From an uncultured Paracoccaceae bacterium (lineage in GTDB: Bacteria > Bacteroidota > Bacteroidia > Flavobacteriales > Flavobacteriaceae): DNA of 64,000 nucleotides. A program made the translations under genes and the position numbers. This document shows, piece after piece, positions 8,545 to 17,350 of the stretch (position 1 is its first letter; each line of letters opens with the position of its first letter). The notes beneath the pieces were generated by a model. The model saw nothing but the letters and a program-made list of their open reading frames with translations, did no database searches and had not been told where the DNA came from. Location: contig CALSPC010000007.1 in NCBI GenBank assembly GCA_943788135.1, positions 395,187-459,186 on the forward strand. The letters run 5' to 3'.

Positions 8545-8574
8545 TTTTTTTAATTTGAATTTAATTATTTTAAG

Positions 8575-9054
8575 TTAAACAGTCTGTTGGTTGAAGTTAT
8601 TAAATTCTTCTAAAAACACAACATTTTGTTGTCCTTTTTCAAAAGAAGTTGAAATCATGTTTAAGGCATTAAAAGACGTTCTTCCTTTGTGCATTTGATT
8701 TGAAATTAAATCAAACGCTTTCAGAGTTTCATTATATGCAAATTGTTCTTCATCAGATAGTTGAATAAATTCATCCTTTGAAATGAGTGTCATAAAAGCA
8801 CTAAACATGATGGTGACAACGGCAGCTGAAGCAATCCAACGGTACTTATTGGGGTTGCGACGCGTCGTTTCTAAAGGTCTTTGGTAGGAAAGTTGTGCAT
8901 TAGTTGAATAATACGCGAAAATGGTGCGGTAAACTTCCAAGTGAGGCGCTACAGTTTCTGTTGAAAAATAGTGTTTTAACTGTGCTTCTTCTTTCAAAGT
9001 GGTCTGTCCCTCTTCGTACTTTTCTAAAAGACGTTCAATATTATTTAATTCCAT
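8575..9054 (-). CDS. Putative anti-sigma factor, single-pass membrane protein
   Basis: A 159 aa protein with a cytoplasmic N-terminal helical part (NNIERLLEKYEEGQTTL, a pattern seen at the start of many small anti-sigma-like proteins in this group), one transmembrane segment at about residues 74-91 (WIASAAVVTIMFSAFMTL) and a short outer C-terminal part. The gene overlaps the end of the ECF sigma gene by 14 nt. The assignment as anti-sigma rests on topology and position; no zinc-binding motif was seen. Confidence 0.6.
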   Translation of the reverse strand: MELNNIERLLEKYEEGQTTLKEEAQLKHYFSTETVAPHLEVYRTIFAYYSTNAQLSYQRPLETTRRNPNKYRWIASAAVVTIMFSAFMTLISKDEFIQLSDEEQFAYNETLKAFDLISNQMHKGRTSFNALNMISTSFEKGQQNVVFLEEFNNFNQQTV

Positions 9055-9550
9055 AATTATGGGTCTGTGTTAATTTTTCTCGTATCGTTTTTCGTGCTCT
9101 AGATAAAGAAACTCTGATGGTTGCTTCTGACATCTCTAATATTTTTGCGATCTCATGAAATTCATATTGTTCAATATCTCTAAGCTGTAATACTAATTTT
9201 TGTTTTGTCGGCAAAGCCTCCATATGGGTTTCCACCCAGTGAAGACTATCATTAACCTCAATTGATTTTTGTAAGGATTGAGAATGGTCTTCATAATTAT
9301 TGTGTACTATTTTTAAATTCTGTGCTTGTTTTGATTTTAATCGATCTAAACACCAATTTTTAGTGACGGTCATCGCAAAAGCTTCAGGACTATTATAATC
9401 CCTAAATTTATGGCGCAACTTCCATAATTTCAAAAGAACTTCTTGAGTAGCATCTTCAGCTTCCTCAACTGAAACTAATAACCGCTTGGCTACTCTAAAA
9501 ATCTTATCCTTAAAAGGATTGATTAGTATTATATAGTCTTTATCGTTCAT
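9041..9550 (-). CDS. ECF-type RNA polymerase sigma factor (sigma-70 family)
   Basis: A sigma factor of 169 aa with region 2 (FRVAKRLLVSVEEAEDATQEVLLKLW, then FAMTVTKNWCLDRLKS) and region 4 (LQLRDIEQYEFHEIAKIL followed by SEATIRVSLSRARKTIRE, the helix-turn-helix that reads the -35 element). The open frame extends to 9586, but I place the start at the ATG at 9548-9550 (MNDKDYI), because the preceding 12 codons are not family-like. It heads a four-gene operon with a membrane protein and two DUF4252 genes. The motifs it recognises are unknown; it may be autoregulated. Confidence 0.9.
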   Translation of the reverse strand: MNDKDYIILINPFKDKIFRVAKRLLVSVEEAEDATQEVLLKLWKLRHKFRDYNSPEAFAMTVTKNWCLDRLKSKQAQNLKIVHNNYEDHSQSLQKSIEVNDSLHWVETHMEALPTKQKLVLQLRDIEQYEFHEIAKILEMSEATIRVSLSRARKTIREKLTQTHNYGIK

Positions 9551-9747
9551 TCTTGATTGGGTAGTTATATAGTATAGACGACCCATTTATTTTTTTGTTA
9601 CAAGCTAATGGTATAATTTTTAAGTTTAAAAAAAAAGGTTAATTTAGTACTTCACATTTCAAATCTATAAAAATTATATTCAAACCCTGTTTTTATTTTT
9701 ATAAACGGCTCCTTTTAAAACTTAACACCCACTAAACCTCTTTTATT

Positions 9748-11154
9748 ATGAACTCAATTTTTAAATTTTCAGTCTTTTTATTAGCCCTAAGTCTTACTTA
9801 TAGTTGTTTTGAGGATGATGATGACACTGCTATAGAAAGCTCAGAAATTAGTGATTTTGTTTGGAAAGGCATGAATTTCATTTATCTCTACAAGGACAAT
9901 ATCCCCGATTTGTCAGATGATCGGTTTACATCGTATACTGAGTATCGAAAATTTTTAAACGGCTTTGACAGTCCTGAAAATTTATTTGAAAGTTTAATTT
10001 ATCAACGTGAACTAGTTGATCGATTTAGTTGGATTACAACTAATTATATTGAGCTAGAACAGCAATTTAGCGGCGTCACGAAGACCACTGGTGCAGAATA
10101 TAATTTTTATTATGCACCTGGAAGTTCGACCGATGTATTTGGAATTGTACGTTTAGTTCAACCTAACAGTAATGCCGGCTCTACCCCTTTAGTTAGAGGT
10201 CATATTTTCAATAAGATTGACGGCGTAACTTTAACTGAAGCTAATCTGCGTTCACTTTTAAACCCAGACACCTACACGGTTCATTTAGCAACATACAACA
10301 CAAACGGAACAGCTACCCCTGATGATGATAATCTAACAGAAAGTACAGAAACGATCACGCTGACAAAGACCGTTTTTTCTGAAAACCCAATTTTCAAAAC
10401 CGAAATAATAACTTTAAATTCCAAGAAGGTAGGCTATTTGATGTACAATGGGTTTGTAGCGGATTATGATGCTGAACTAAATGCTGTTTTTGGAGATTTT
10501 AAAGCCCAAAACATAGAACATTTAGTCCTAGATCTGCGCTATAATCCTGGGGGCAGTGTAAATACTGCCATTACTTTAGGAAGTATGATTACTGGAATAT
10601 CGAATAAAGTATTTGCGCGCTTACAATATAATAATGATTTGGAACGCTTTAATACCAACTATAATTTTACAACCACTTTGTCCGACGATACGCCAATTTA
10701 TTCGTTGGGACTTTCAAAGGTATATGTGATTACCACTGGCAGTTCTGCATCTGCTAGTGAAATGGTCATTAACAGTTTAAAACCCTACATCGATGTGGTG
10801 CAAATTGGCACCAATACAAATGGTAAAGCTCAAGCATCTGTAACCATTTATGACTCCCCAGACTTTCAAAGGGAAGGCGCAAATCCAAATCACTTGTATG
10901 CGCTCCAACCTTTAGTCGCCTCTACTGTTAATACGGACTATTTAGGAGTACCTTTTAATGGCTTAACTCCTGATATTGAAGTCCGTGAAAATGTGACCAA
11001 TTTTGGTGTTTTAGGCGATAGCAATGAACCTCTACTCGCCGCAGCTCTCGCCGCCATTCAATCGGGTAGATTTGCAATTGACACGCAAGGCATCACGCCT
11101 ATTATGGATTCTAATACCTTCAAACCACATTCCAAAACCATGTATATTGATTAA
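9748..11154 (+). CDS. S41 family C-terminal-processing-type peptidase, lipoprotein
   Basis: A serine protease with a Ser-Lys dyad. The signal is a lipobox (LSLTYSC, Cys 20), followed by an acidic linker. The catalytic block GSSASASEMVINSLKPY puts the nucleophile at about Ser335, and the Lys about 25 residues later is in GTNTNGKA (Lys360). The preceding DLRYNPGGSV (about 262-271) is the S41 core strand. 468 aa. The mature protein should be anchored in the outer or inner membrane. It is divergent from the sigma operon and may be linked to envelope quality control. Substrate unknown. Confidence 0.88.
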   Translation: MNSIFKFSVFLLALSLTYSCFEDDDDTAIESSEISDFVWKGMNFIYLYKDNIPDLSDDRFTSYTEYRKFLNGFDSPENLFESLIYQRELVDRFSWITTNYIELEQQFSGVTKTTGAEYNFYYAPGSSTDVFGIVRLVQPNSNAGSTPLVRGHIFNKIDGVTLTEANLRSLLNPDTYTVHLATYNTNGTATPDDDNLTESTETITLTKTVFSENPIFKTEIITLNSKKVGYLMYNGFVADYDAELNAVFGDFKAQNIEHLVLDLRYNPGGSVNTAITLGSMITGISNKVFARLQYNNDLERFNTNYNFTTTLSDDTPIYSLGLSKVYVITTGSSASASEMVINSLKPYIDVVQIGTNTNGKAQASVTIYDSPDFQREGANPNHLYALQPLVASTVNTDYLGVPFNGLTPDIEVRENVTNFGVLGDSNEPLLAAALAAIQSGRFAIDTQGITPIMDSNTFKPHSKTMYID

Positions 11155-11166
11155 TATCTGTTGAAC

Positions 11167-13014
11167 TTATAGAATAAGTTTAAACCCTACTCTGGCATTT
11201 CGTCCTTTGGTTGCATAGCCAGGTACATCTTCGTAAGCTTCATTTAAGAGGTTGTCAATTCCCGCAAAGAATGTAATCTTATCTTTTAAAGCGCTATGAC
11301 TTAGATATAAATTAACGATTCTAAAACTATCTAAAAGTGGGACAAAACTGTTTTCGAAACGCTGGTGTGTATATTGGTAGGATACCGATGCAAAAGTCGC
11401 TTTTGAAATATCATATCCCGTTTGAAAATTTACTTTATGTTTAGGAATTCTACGGGCTAGGCTTTCTTTATATTCAGTAAAAGAATAATTCATTTGAATG
11501 GATAACCTATCCGCAACAGTGGTGTCTAATTCCAACTCAACTCCTCTAGCATGAAGTACATCAGCTGCATTTAGATAACCACCATCTATCCATAATACCG
11601 TATTATTTTCTTTTCTGTTAAAAAACAACCCACTTACTCTAAAATCAGAATTAAGCTTAAACTCTACTCCTGCTTCTACGGTTAAGTTCTCTTCGGGATC
11701 AAGGTCAGCATTAGCACCAAAATCACCATACAAATGAGATAAGGTTGGTGTTATATAAGACGTACTGTAAGAAGCAAAAAACTTGGTATATCCTTCTTTG
11801 GATGGTATTGCAAACGATGGATTTATGTTATATACAAAATTAGAACCATATACGTTATGGTTGTTTATACGAACCCCTGCATTAATATTTAAACCAAATT
11901 CTGAAACAAACACGAAATTTGCATAAGGATCTACAATTGTAAACGTTTCATTTGCGGAGAATGTTGCTCGGTTTTCTATTACATTAAGTCCAAAAATAGT
12001 ATAAAAACTCTCATCGAATACCGATTTACTGTTCACATCTAACACAACGTTCGATGATTTGAATGTCGAAGGAAAGCGAGACACCAATTCGCGCTCATAT
12101 TCACTAAATGCTGCATTCAAATTGAGACTTCCGTTTGAGTATTTAAATTGAGAAGAAACGCCTACACGTACTTGTGTACTGTTAAATTCGTCTGAAGTAT
12201 CTGCTAAACTAAAATTTGAGTCATATCCATCTATTTCTGATTTTGTGTCTGAATAATTCCCATAAATATGAAGTGAAAAAGCGTTGCTGAAGTTATATCC
12301 AAAGCTTGTATTTAGGCCGTATTTTGAAAACGCATCTTTTTCATTCGCTTCACTAATTACAGCTGAGAGACCATCCGTAGATTGGTTACTGAAAGCGGCT
12401 CTGTAGGTGAATTTTTTCAATGTTCCACTAAAAGCTACATTTGTGTTAATATCAGCAATATTATCATTTTGATCTGTTGCAGTTTGATTTGTCCCTAAAC
12501 TTGTTGAAAAAACAGTACGCATTTTTTTGGCACTTGCAGCTTTGGTTGTGATATTGATTACGGCGGATGCAGCACCAGTTCCATACAATGTGCTAGACGC
12601 CCCTTTTATTATTTCTACAGATTCAATTTGACTCAAGTCTAGCAAACGGAAATCATATTCTCCAGCGATTAATGAAGGATCACTAACTTGGACTCCGTCA
12701 ATTAAAACTAAAACTTGGCGGTTTCGTCCACCACGAACATAAACCCCTAAATTTTGACCCGCATTACTGCGACTACCATTAATTTCTATACCACTTTTGG
12801 TATTAATTAATTCCGAAATCGTACGGCCTTGATTGTTTTCAATTTCTTGTGACGATATTTTGATGACGGTTTTTCCAGAATTTTCACGTTTCAACTCGAA
12901 ACGAGAATCGGAAACCACAACTTCATCTAAAGATTCTTCAGAAACAGTTTGAGAAAAAATTTGAGCTTGAACACATAAACAAAGTGCAATTACTAGGGTA
13001 GGCTTGTAGGTCAT
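11167..13014 (-). CDS. btuB: TonB-dependent outer-membrane receptor, probable vitamin B12 transporter
   Basis: A 615 aa receptor with a signal peptide, a plug domain at about residues 45-155 (VVVSDSRFELKRENSGKTV, then VYVRGGRNRQVLVLIDGVQ and ESVEIIKGASSTLYG), and a 22-strand-type barrel ending in RNARVGFKLIL with a terminal hydrophobic residue. The short size, the lack of a CarbopepD domain and the final AGIDNLLNEAYEDVPGY are BtuB/FepA-like. The decisive evidence is a cobalamin riboswitch directly upstream on the same strand. It imports cobalamin or related corrinoids into the periplasm using TonB energy. The matching inner-membrane BtuCDF genes are not in the window. Confidence 0.88.
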   Translation of the reverse strand: MTYKPTLVIALCLCVQAQIFSQTVSEESLDEVVVSDSRFELKRENSGKTVIKISSQEIENNQGRTISELINTKSGIEINGSRSNAGQNLGVYVRGGRNRQVLVLIDGVQVSDPSLIAGEYDFRLLDLSQIESVEIIKGASSTLYGTGAASAVINITTKAASAKKMRTVFSTSLGTNQTATDQNDNIADINTNVAFSGTLKKFTYRAAFSNQSTDGLSAVISEANEKDAFSKYGLNTSFGYNFSNAFSLHIYGNYSDTKSEIDGYDSNFSLADTSDEFNSTQVRVGVSSQFKYSNGSLNLNAAFSEYERELVSRFPSTFKSSNVVLDVNSKSVFDESFYTIFGLNVIENRATFSANETFTIVDPYANFVFVSEFGLNINAGVRINNHNVYGSNFVYNINPSFAIPSKEGYTKFFASYSTSYITPTLSHLYGDFGANADLDPEENLTVEAGVEFKLNSDFRVSGLFFNRKENNTVLWIDGGYLNAADVLHARGVELELDTTVADRLSIQMNYSFTEYKESLARRIPKHKVNFQTGYDISKATFASVSYQYTHQRFENSFVPLLDSFRIVNLYLSHSALKDKITFFAGIDNLLNEAYEDVPGYATKGRNARVGFKLIL

Positions 13015-13094
13015 TTAAATTTAATTACTCGAGATACTAAGGCATACTAAAGCGTATGAAAACTTCTATCCCGAAAGTTTAACATTGTTTTTTG

Positions 13095-13262
13095 AATTAG
13101 GCAGGTCTCCTGGCTTACGTCTTTTGAATAGTCTTCCCAGAATTTTATTTTCCAGTGACAAGAAATGTATCAAAAGCATTTTGCGATGCAAAACTAAGCT
13201 TACAGTTGCGGGAACAGCTCTGGAATTTAACCAGATTCCCTTTTAATTGCATACCAAAATAA
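13095..13262 (-). promoter_or_regulatory. Cobalamin (AdoCbl) riboswitch
   Basis: Read on the minus strand, the conserved parts appear in order: GGGAATCTGG and CCAGAGCTGTTCCCGCAACT followed by GTAAG, then GTCACTG, GGGAAGAC, and the B12 box AGCCAGGAGACCTGCC at 13100-13115. These match the cobalamin riboswitch core. Downstream, before the btuB ATG, there are two small hairpins (13060-13080 and 13042-13057) that could be the expression platform; no U tract follows them, so translational control is more likely than termination. High cobalamin is expected to shut btuB off. Confidence 0.93.
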
Positions 13263-13288
13263 ATTGCTATACAAACCAAAATTCGGGG

Positions 13289-13296
13289 CAAATGTA
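13289..13296 (-). promoter_or_regulatory. -7 promoter box of the btuB riboswitch transcript
   Basis: CAAATGTA on the plus strand reads TACATTTG on the minus strand, a perfect TAnnTTTG. It lies just upstream of the riboswitch core, so the whole aptamer would be transcribed. Confidence 0.5.
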
Positions 13297-13338
13297 AATA
13301 ATTCTAATACATATAGATGAAATTAATTGAAATATTAT

Positions 13339-13346
13339 TATTTTTG
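13339..13346 (+). promoter_or_regulatory. -7 promoter box of the DUF6580-like gene
   Basis: TATTTTTG fits TAnnTTTG. Transcription would begin near 13353, downstream of the first in-frame ATG at 13317 and just before the ATG at 13362, which argues for the second start. Confidence 0.4.
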
Positions 13347-13361
13347 AAAAAACGTTATCCT

Positions 13362-13859
13362 ATGTCAACTACCTACTTATCTAAAAAGCAACTCTTTATA
13401 ATAGCTTTTATGTTAATTGCAGTTTTATTTAGATTACTGCCACATCTTCCAAATTTCACCCCCATAACGGCGATAGCGCTTTTTGGTGGTCTTTATTTTT
13501 CAAATAAAACTATGGCATACCTAGTACCACTAGTGATCATGGCGCTATCAGATTTATTTTTAGGGTTTCATTCCATTTCTTTTGTTGTCTATGCTGCTTT
13601 TATAGTCGTGAGTTTTATTGGAACTCAAACTAAAAAACCGAGTGTTTTTACCATTCTCTTAAGCAGTATCAGCTTTTTTATCATTACTAATTTTGGAGTA
13701 TGGCTTATTGGCTACCCAAAAACATGGTCAGGTCTTGTAGAATGCTACACACTAGCACTACCATTTTTTAGAAATTCACTTCTAGGAGATTTATTTTATT
13801 CTGGGGTAATGATTCTTGGGTTTAATGCTGTTCGAAAAAAATATCTTAACTTAGCTTAA
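13362..13859 (+). CDS. Small integral membrane protein, DUF6580-like, possible vitamin transporter component
   Basis: About 165 aa with four to five transmembrane segments, beginning after a short basic N-terminus (MSTTYLSKKQLFIIAF). The motif LPNFTPITAIALFGGLYF near residue 31 and LVIMALSDLFLGFHSISF are typical of a Bacteroidota family of S-component-like membrane proteins. The open frame reaches back to 13317, but a -7 box between the two ATGs favours 13362. It is divergent from riboswitch-controlled btuB. A role in B12 or other vitamin uptake is inferred from this position and from the resemblance to ECF transporter S components, not shown. Confidence 0.65.
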   Translation: MSTTYLSKKQLFIIAFMLIAVLFRLLPHLPNFTPITAIALFGGLYFSNKTMAYLVPLVIMALSDLFLGFHSISFVVYAAFIVVSFIGTQTKKPSVFTILLSSISFFIITNFGVWLIGYPKTWSGLVECYTLALPFFRNSLLGDLFYSGVMILGFNAVRKKYLNLA

Positions 13860-13918
13860 GACATTTTACTTTTTATATTTCTTTAACCAAACACCTGTAA
13901 AGGTTTAACTTATCTATA

Positions 13919-15124
13919 ATGGAATTTTTCAGTTTAGCTTGTATTATAATTGGCTTTGTGGTATTGGCTATATATCTTAAACGACCTAATGCAAATGCAG
14001 AAATACAACAACAGGTAGAGCAACAATTAAAGTTACAAATAGAACAGAAAGACGCTCGAATTTCACAGTTAGAAAAAGAAAGTGTAGAAAAAGACACTAA
14101 TCTGTCCAACTTAAACAAACAATTAGAAATTGCATCTGCAAAAACAGAAACTTTCGAACAATTAAAGACTGAAAAAGCAAAACTTGAAGAAGGCATTAAA
14201 CGCCTCGAAATAGAAAGAAATCATTTAAAAGGGGAAACCATTTCCTTTCAAAAAGCGGAAGAAGCCAGACAATTAGAATCTAACAAAAATATAGCGGCAG
14301 CAGTTACGCTACAACAGTCTTTAGAAAAAGAAAAGGAACGCCTCAATGATGACCGTGTTAAGGAAAAAGAAGACCTCATACATAAAATGAAGTTGAAATG
14401 GTCTGAACACGAAAAAGATGTAGAAAATCATATTCAACAAATATGTAGAAATAATATAATTACATACGTCAGTCAAGAAAAATTTCCGCATCCCAGAAAT
14501 AAACCTGATAATTCTATTGAAATTATGGATCAACTAGTAGTGTTTGATGCTAAAAGCCCTGCAAATGATGATTTGACAAATTTTCCAAAATATATCAAAC
14601 AACAAACGGAAAGCTTAAAAAAATATGCCAAACACGATAATGTAAAGAACGATTTATTTTTAGTCATTCCTTCAAACACCTTAGATGTTATTAATCAGTT
14701 TCACTATAATATTGGCGATTACAACGTGTATATTATCACTAAAGATGCTCTTGAACCCATAATATTAAGTTTGAAAAAAATAGAAGAGTATGAATTTGCA
14801 GACAAATTAAGTCCCGAAGATCGCGATAATGTGTGTAGAATCATTGGAAAATTCGCGCATACCACAAAAAGACGGATTCAAATTGATGAATTTTTTGCTC
14901 GAGAATTTTTAGATACTTTGAGTAAAGCTGGTACCCAACTGCCCAGGGATATTCTAGAAAATGTAATTAAGTTTGAAAACGCAGAAAAGCTAAATCCCCC
15001 CATGGAAAAGCGTAGCAAACAAATCCTAACAAAGGATTTAAAAGAACAGGTTGACAAGTTGCAAAACGAAATGCAATTACGTGAAATTCCAAAAATTGAA
15101 ACAAAAATTGATTTTGATAGCTAA
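13919..15124 (+). CDS. RmuC-like DNA recombination protein
   Basis: A 401 aa protein with an N-terminal transmembrane anchor (residues 2-21), a long coiled coil (about 30-180, rich in Gln, Glu and Lys) and a C-terminal domain containing VVFDAKSP, LFLVIPSNTLDVINQF and VYIITKDALEPIILSL. This anchor, coiled coil and nuclease-fold order is that of RmuC, which limits inversions at short inverted repeats in other bacteria. The C-terminal similarity I can see is moderate and the protein is slightly short for RmuC (about 450 aa), so a divergent relative is possible. It appears monocistronic. Confidence 0.55.
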   Translation: MEFFSLACIIIGFVVLAIYLKRPNANAEIQQQVEQQLKLQIEQKDARISQLEKESVEKDTNLSNLNKQLEIASAKTETFEQLKTEKAKLEEGIKRLEIERNHLKGETISFQKAEEARQLESNKNIAAAVTLQQSLEKEKERLNDDRVKEKEDLIHKMKLKWSEHEKDVENHIQQICRNNIITYVSQEKFPHPRNKPDNSIEIMDQLVVFDAKSPANDDLTNFPKYIKQQTESLKKYAKHDNVKNDLFLVIPSNTLDVINQFHYNIGDYNVYIITKDALEPIILSLKKIEEYEFADKLSPEDRDNVCRIIGKFAHTTKRRIQIDEFFAREFLDTLSKAGTQLPRDILENVIKFENAEKLNPPMEKRSKQILTKDLKEQVDKLQNEMQLREIPKIETKIDFDS

Positions 15125-15139
15125 AACTATGACATTCGC

Positions 15140-15991
15140 CTAAAACGAACGGGCTAAATTAAACCCAAAATACACATCGCTATCACTCCAATCTCCTGTA
15201 CTGGTTCCAAAAACACCATTGGTATTCATAGATTGAGAATTGGTAAAATGCAACTGAAATACATGACCGCCAGTCTCTAGGTCTACTCCAATAGAAAATG
15301 GATTGGTGTAAAGAGACCCCTCTGCTCTATTGAGGTGAACCCCATATTCCATATTTACCGACCAACGTTTTCCTAGCTTGTAACGCCCACCAAAACCTAC
15401 GCCATATTGCGAATTGTCTTGAAGGTCATTGGTGACGTAGTTATCATGAAAAAATGTAGGGGAAACAATCACCGATAATTCAGAATTGATTTTTCGAGAA
15501 ATCAAGAGTTGCGCCACATAACTTAAGCGGTGCTTAAACTCCAATTTAGGTAAGTTATCTGTACTCAAAGCAGTATTGGCCAAAACAGATGTATAACCTG
15601 CAACAGTAAAGGGCATTTTACCAGCTTGTTGTTTTAAGAGTGCAAACTTACTTCCTACCTCATATATTTTTTGATTGGAGCTTCTGGAGGCGCTAATATT
15701 AAAGCGGTCAGAGACGCCATACACAAAGTTTAAGTGAGTCACCGCTTCATCCAAACCAAAAAGGTTTTTGAAGCCATTTTTAACTGTTCCAAAACGATGC
15801 GAAACAATAAAGTTAAATCCGCCTTTGGCTACTAATTTGGTAGATTCAAAATTGATCACTTTTAAGCCTTTAAACACGGCTGAAGCAAATGCAGGGGTTT
15901 CAGGATCTGTATCAATTTCACTCAATAAGTCGTTTTGAGCAAAAAGAAATACACTAAAAGATAAAAACAGAGTAGTAAAAAAAAATTTCAT
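15140..15991 (-). CDS. DUF5777 family outer-membrane beta-barrel protein
   Basis: 283 aa with a signal peptide ending at FLFAQ. The mature part alternates short hydrophobic and polar strands (NFIVSHRFGTV, HLNFVYGVSDRFNISAS, QYGVGFGGRYKLGKRWSVNMEYG) and closes with VYFGFNLARSF, an aromatic C-terminal residue as in outer-membrane barrels. It matches the DUF5777 family. It is the last gene of a minus-strand set with a DOMON protein, an ankyrin protein and an OB-fold protein, and close to a c-type cytochrome and YceI protein on the other strand. A porin-like conduit or lipid-handling role is possible but unproven. Confidence 0.8.
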   Translation of the reverse strand: MKFFFTTLFLSFSVFLFAQNDLLSEIDTDPETPAFASAVFKGLKVINFESTKLVAKGGFNFIVSHRFGTVKNGFKNLFGLDEAVTHLNFVYGVSDRFNISASRSSNQKIYEVGSKFALLKQQAGKMPFTVAGYTSVLANTALSTDNLPKLEFKHRLSYVAQLLISRKINSELSVIVSPTFFHDNYVTNDLQDNSQYGVGFGGRYKLGKRWSVNMEYGVHLNRAEGSLYTNPFSIGVDLETGGHVFQLHFTNSQSMNTNGVFGTSTGDWSDSDVYFGFNLARSF

Positions 15992-16002
15992 TTTATAAAG
16001 TT

Positions 16003-16040
16003 AAAAAAAAACCATCAGAAAATGATCTAATGGTTTTTTT
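16003..16040 (-). terminator. Hairpin between the DOMON and DUF5777 genes
   Basis: ACCAT at about 16011-16015 pairs with ATGGT at about 16030-16034, flanked by an A tract and a T tract, so it looks like a terminator on either strand. As DUF5777 starts only about 12 nt further on with no visible promoter, the hairpin may act as a partial terminator that lowers expression of the last gene. Confidence 0.55.
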
Positions 16041-16059
16041 AATTATGAATTAAGTACTG

Positions 16060-16824
16060 TTATTGTTTGACAATACGCTTAGTTTGAGAAAAATCAGATG
16101 TACTAATATTCATGATATAAACTCCTGAACTCCATCCTGAAGTATTAATTTTTGAATTGAACTGATCCATTTCTGTTTGCAAAACAAGGGAGCCTAAAAC
16201 ATTATATACAGTAACCCTTGCTTTTTGAATACTCGTAGGAAACTCTACATTAAGTGTTTTTTGTGTTGGATTTGGATACACCTTAAATTCTCGAACTGTG
16301 GCAATAGCTTCAGTGCCAAGAGTTGACGATGCTCCTCCTCTAGCGGCATGATATGCTAAATTCAAACTAGAACCATTAGCCCAAAGCATTGGGAAACTTG
16401 TGTTATTAGTTGTTGTAAATACATAATCGTTAGAATCTCCAGTATTAAGATCTCTAGTGGCTACAATTGTACGTACACCACTCGCAGTAGTATTACTATC
16501 TAAGGCCCAATCTTGAGAACTATCTACATTTGGAGTATTTTGACTTCCAGTAAAATTTCGATCTGAAAGTGTACCTGGATTTCCGTGATAAATAATCACA
16601 TCATCACCACTAGAACCCATAGAATTTCCAGAATTCACATTCAAACCAACCGCTAGCCATTTGTCATCTGGCCCCACCATTGTCATAGTGACTTTATTAG
16701 TTGTACCATTCACATCAAACTGTACAGTGAATCCGGTTGTAAGTGTTACAACCCCTGTAGAAACATTTTGCGCAAATCCGTAAGACGTGAACAAGAACGT
16801 AATTATAAACGTAATTTTTTTCAT
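16060..16824 (-). CDS. DOMON domain protein with T9SS type A sorting domain
   Basis: 254 aa: signal peptide (to FAQN), a DOMON domain at about residues 25-170, and a C-terminal T9SS sorting domain (VYPNPTQKTLNVEF ... SSGVYIMNISTSDFSQTKRIVKQ). DOMON features are WLAVGLN, an acidic DDVIIYHG, the P-N-V-D-x-S-x-D-W segment, VATRDLNTGDSNDY, and the late YHAARG. DOMON domains bind haem b or sugars; the YHxxRG motif and an upstream Met (NSMGSSGDD) could supply haem ligands. The protein should be exported through the T9SS to the cell surface or medium. Genes of an ankyrin protein and a DUF5777 barrel flank it. Confidence 0.8.
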   Translation of the reverse strand: MKKITFIITFLFTSYGFAQNVSTGVVTLTTGFTVQFDVNGTTNKVTMTMVGPDDKWLAVGLNVNSGNSMGSSGDDVIIYHGNPGTLSDRNFTGSQNTPNVDSSQDWALDSNTTASGVRTIVATRDLNTGDSNDYVFTTTNNTSFPMLWANGSSLNLAYHAARGGASSTLGTEAIATVREFKVYPNPTQKTLNVEFPTSIQKARVTVYNVLGSLVLQTEMDQFNSKINTSGWSSGVYIMNISTSDFSQTKRIVKQ

Positions 16825-16840
16825 AGTATCCGTGTTTAAA

Positions 16841-17347
16841 TTAATTTTTTAAAATTGAGTTTAACGTTTTATCGTTATGCATTTTTGCAAAATCTAAAGG
16901 CGATTGACCGCCATCATTTTTCATAAACGCACTTGCATTGGCATCCATAAGGAGCGAGACAAGTTCTTGATTATTAAAGAGTACCGCATAGTGCAAAGCG
17001 GTGGCTCCATTGGCATCAGTAAGGTTGGGGTCTGCTCCCGCGCCTATCAAAGCCTTTGCAATTTCTGTATGCCCTTTGACCACTGCAGCCATTAGAGGCG
17101 TACCATCTTTGCTATTACCATTGATGTTATCTACTTTTTGTATCAAGTACTTGGCAACTTCTAGATTATTATAATAGGCTGCTAGAGTTAGCGGCGAACT
17201 ACCTCTGTCGTTTAATGCATCAACAGATTTTGGATTGGTCGTAAAAAACATTTCCATTTCTTCTACAGTTCCCGTTCGAGCACAATCAAAAATATCCGAT
17301 TGTGCGAATGAAAAGTTTAACGCTAAAAAAAGTACTAGATACTTCAT
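16841..17347 (-). CDS. Exported ankyrin-repeat protein
   Basis: 168 aa with a signal peptide (LVLFLALNFSFAQ) and four ankyrin repeats, clearest in GSSPLTLAAYYNNLEVAKYL, GTPLMAAVVKGHTEIAKALI and GATALHYAVLFNNQELVSLL. Small periplasmic ankyrin proteins often act as partners of redox or stress enzymes (for example AnkB near catalases), so here it may bind one of the cluster products. It starts 3 nt after the stop of the OB-fold gene and is separated from the DOMON gene by 16 nt, so the three are probably co-transcribed. Confidence 0.85.
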   Translation of the reverse strand: MKYLVLFLALNFSFAQSDIFDCARTGTVEEMEMFFTTNPKSVDALNDRGSSPLTLAAYYNNLEVAKYLIQKVDNINGNSKDGTPLMAAVVKGHTEIAKALIGAGADPNLTDANGATALHYAVLFNNQELVSLLMDANASAFMKNDGGQSPLDFAKMHNDKTLNSILKN

Positions 17348-17350
17348 TGG

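Noticed and set aside
9551..9586. Twelve extra N-terminal codons of the ECF sigma factor
   Set aside because: The peptide before MNDKDYI is not sigma-like; the start at 9550 fits the usual length better.
13873..14196. 107 aa frame on the minus strand with many Ser and Cys
   Set aside because: Antisense to the coiled coil of the RmuC-like gene; its Cys/Ser content is the mirror of Gln/Glu-rich codons.
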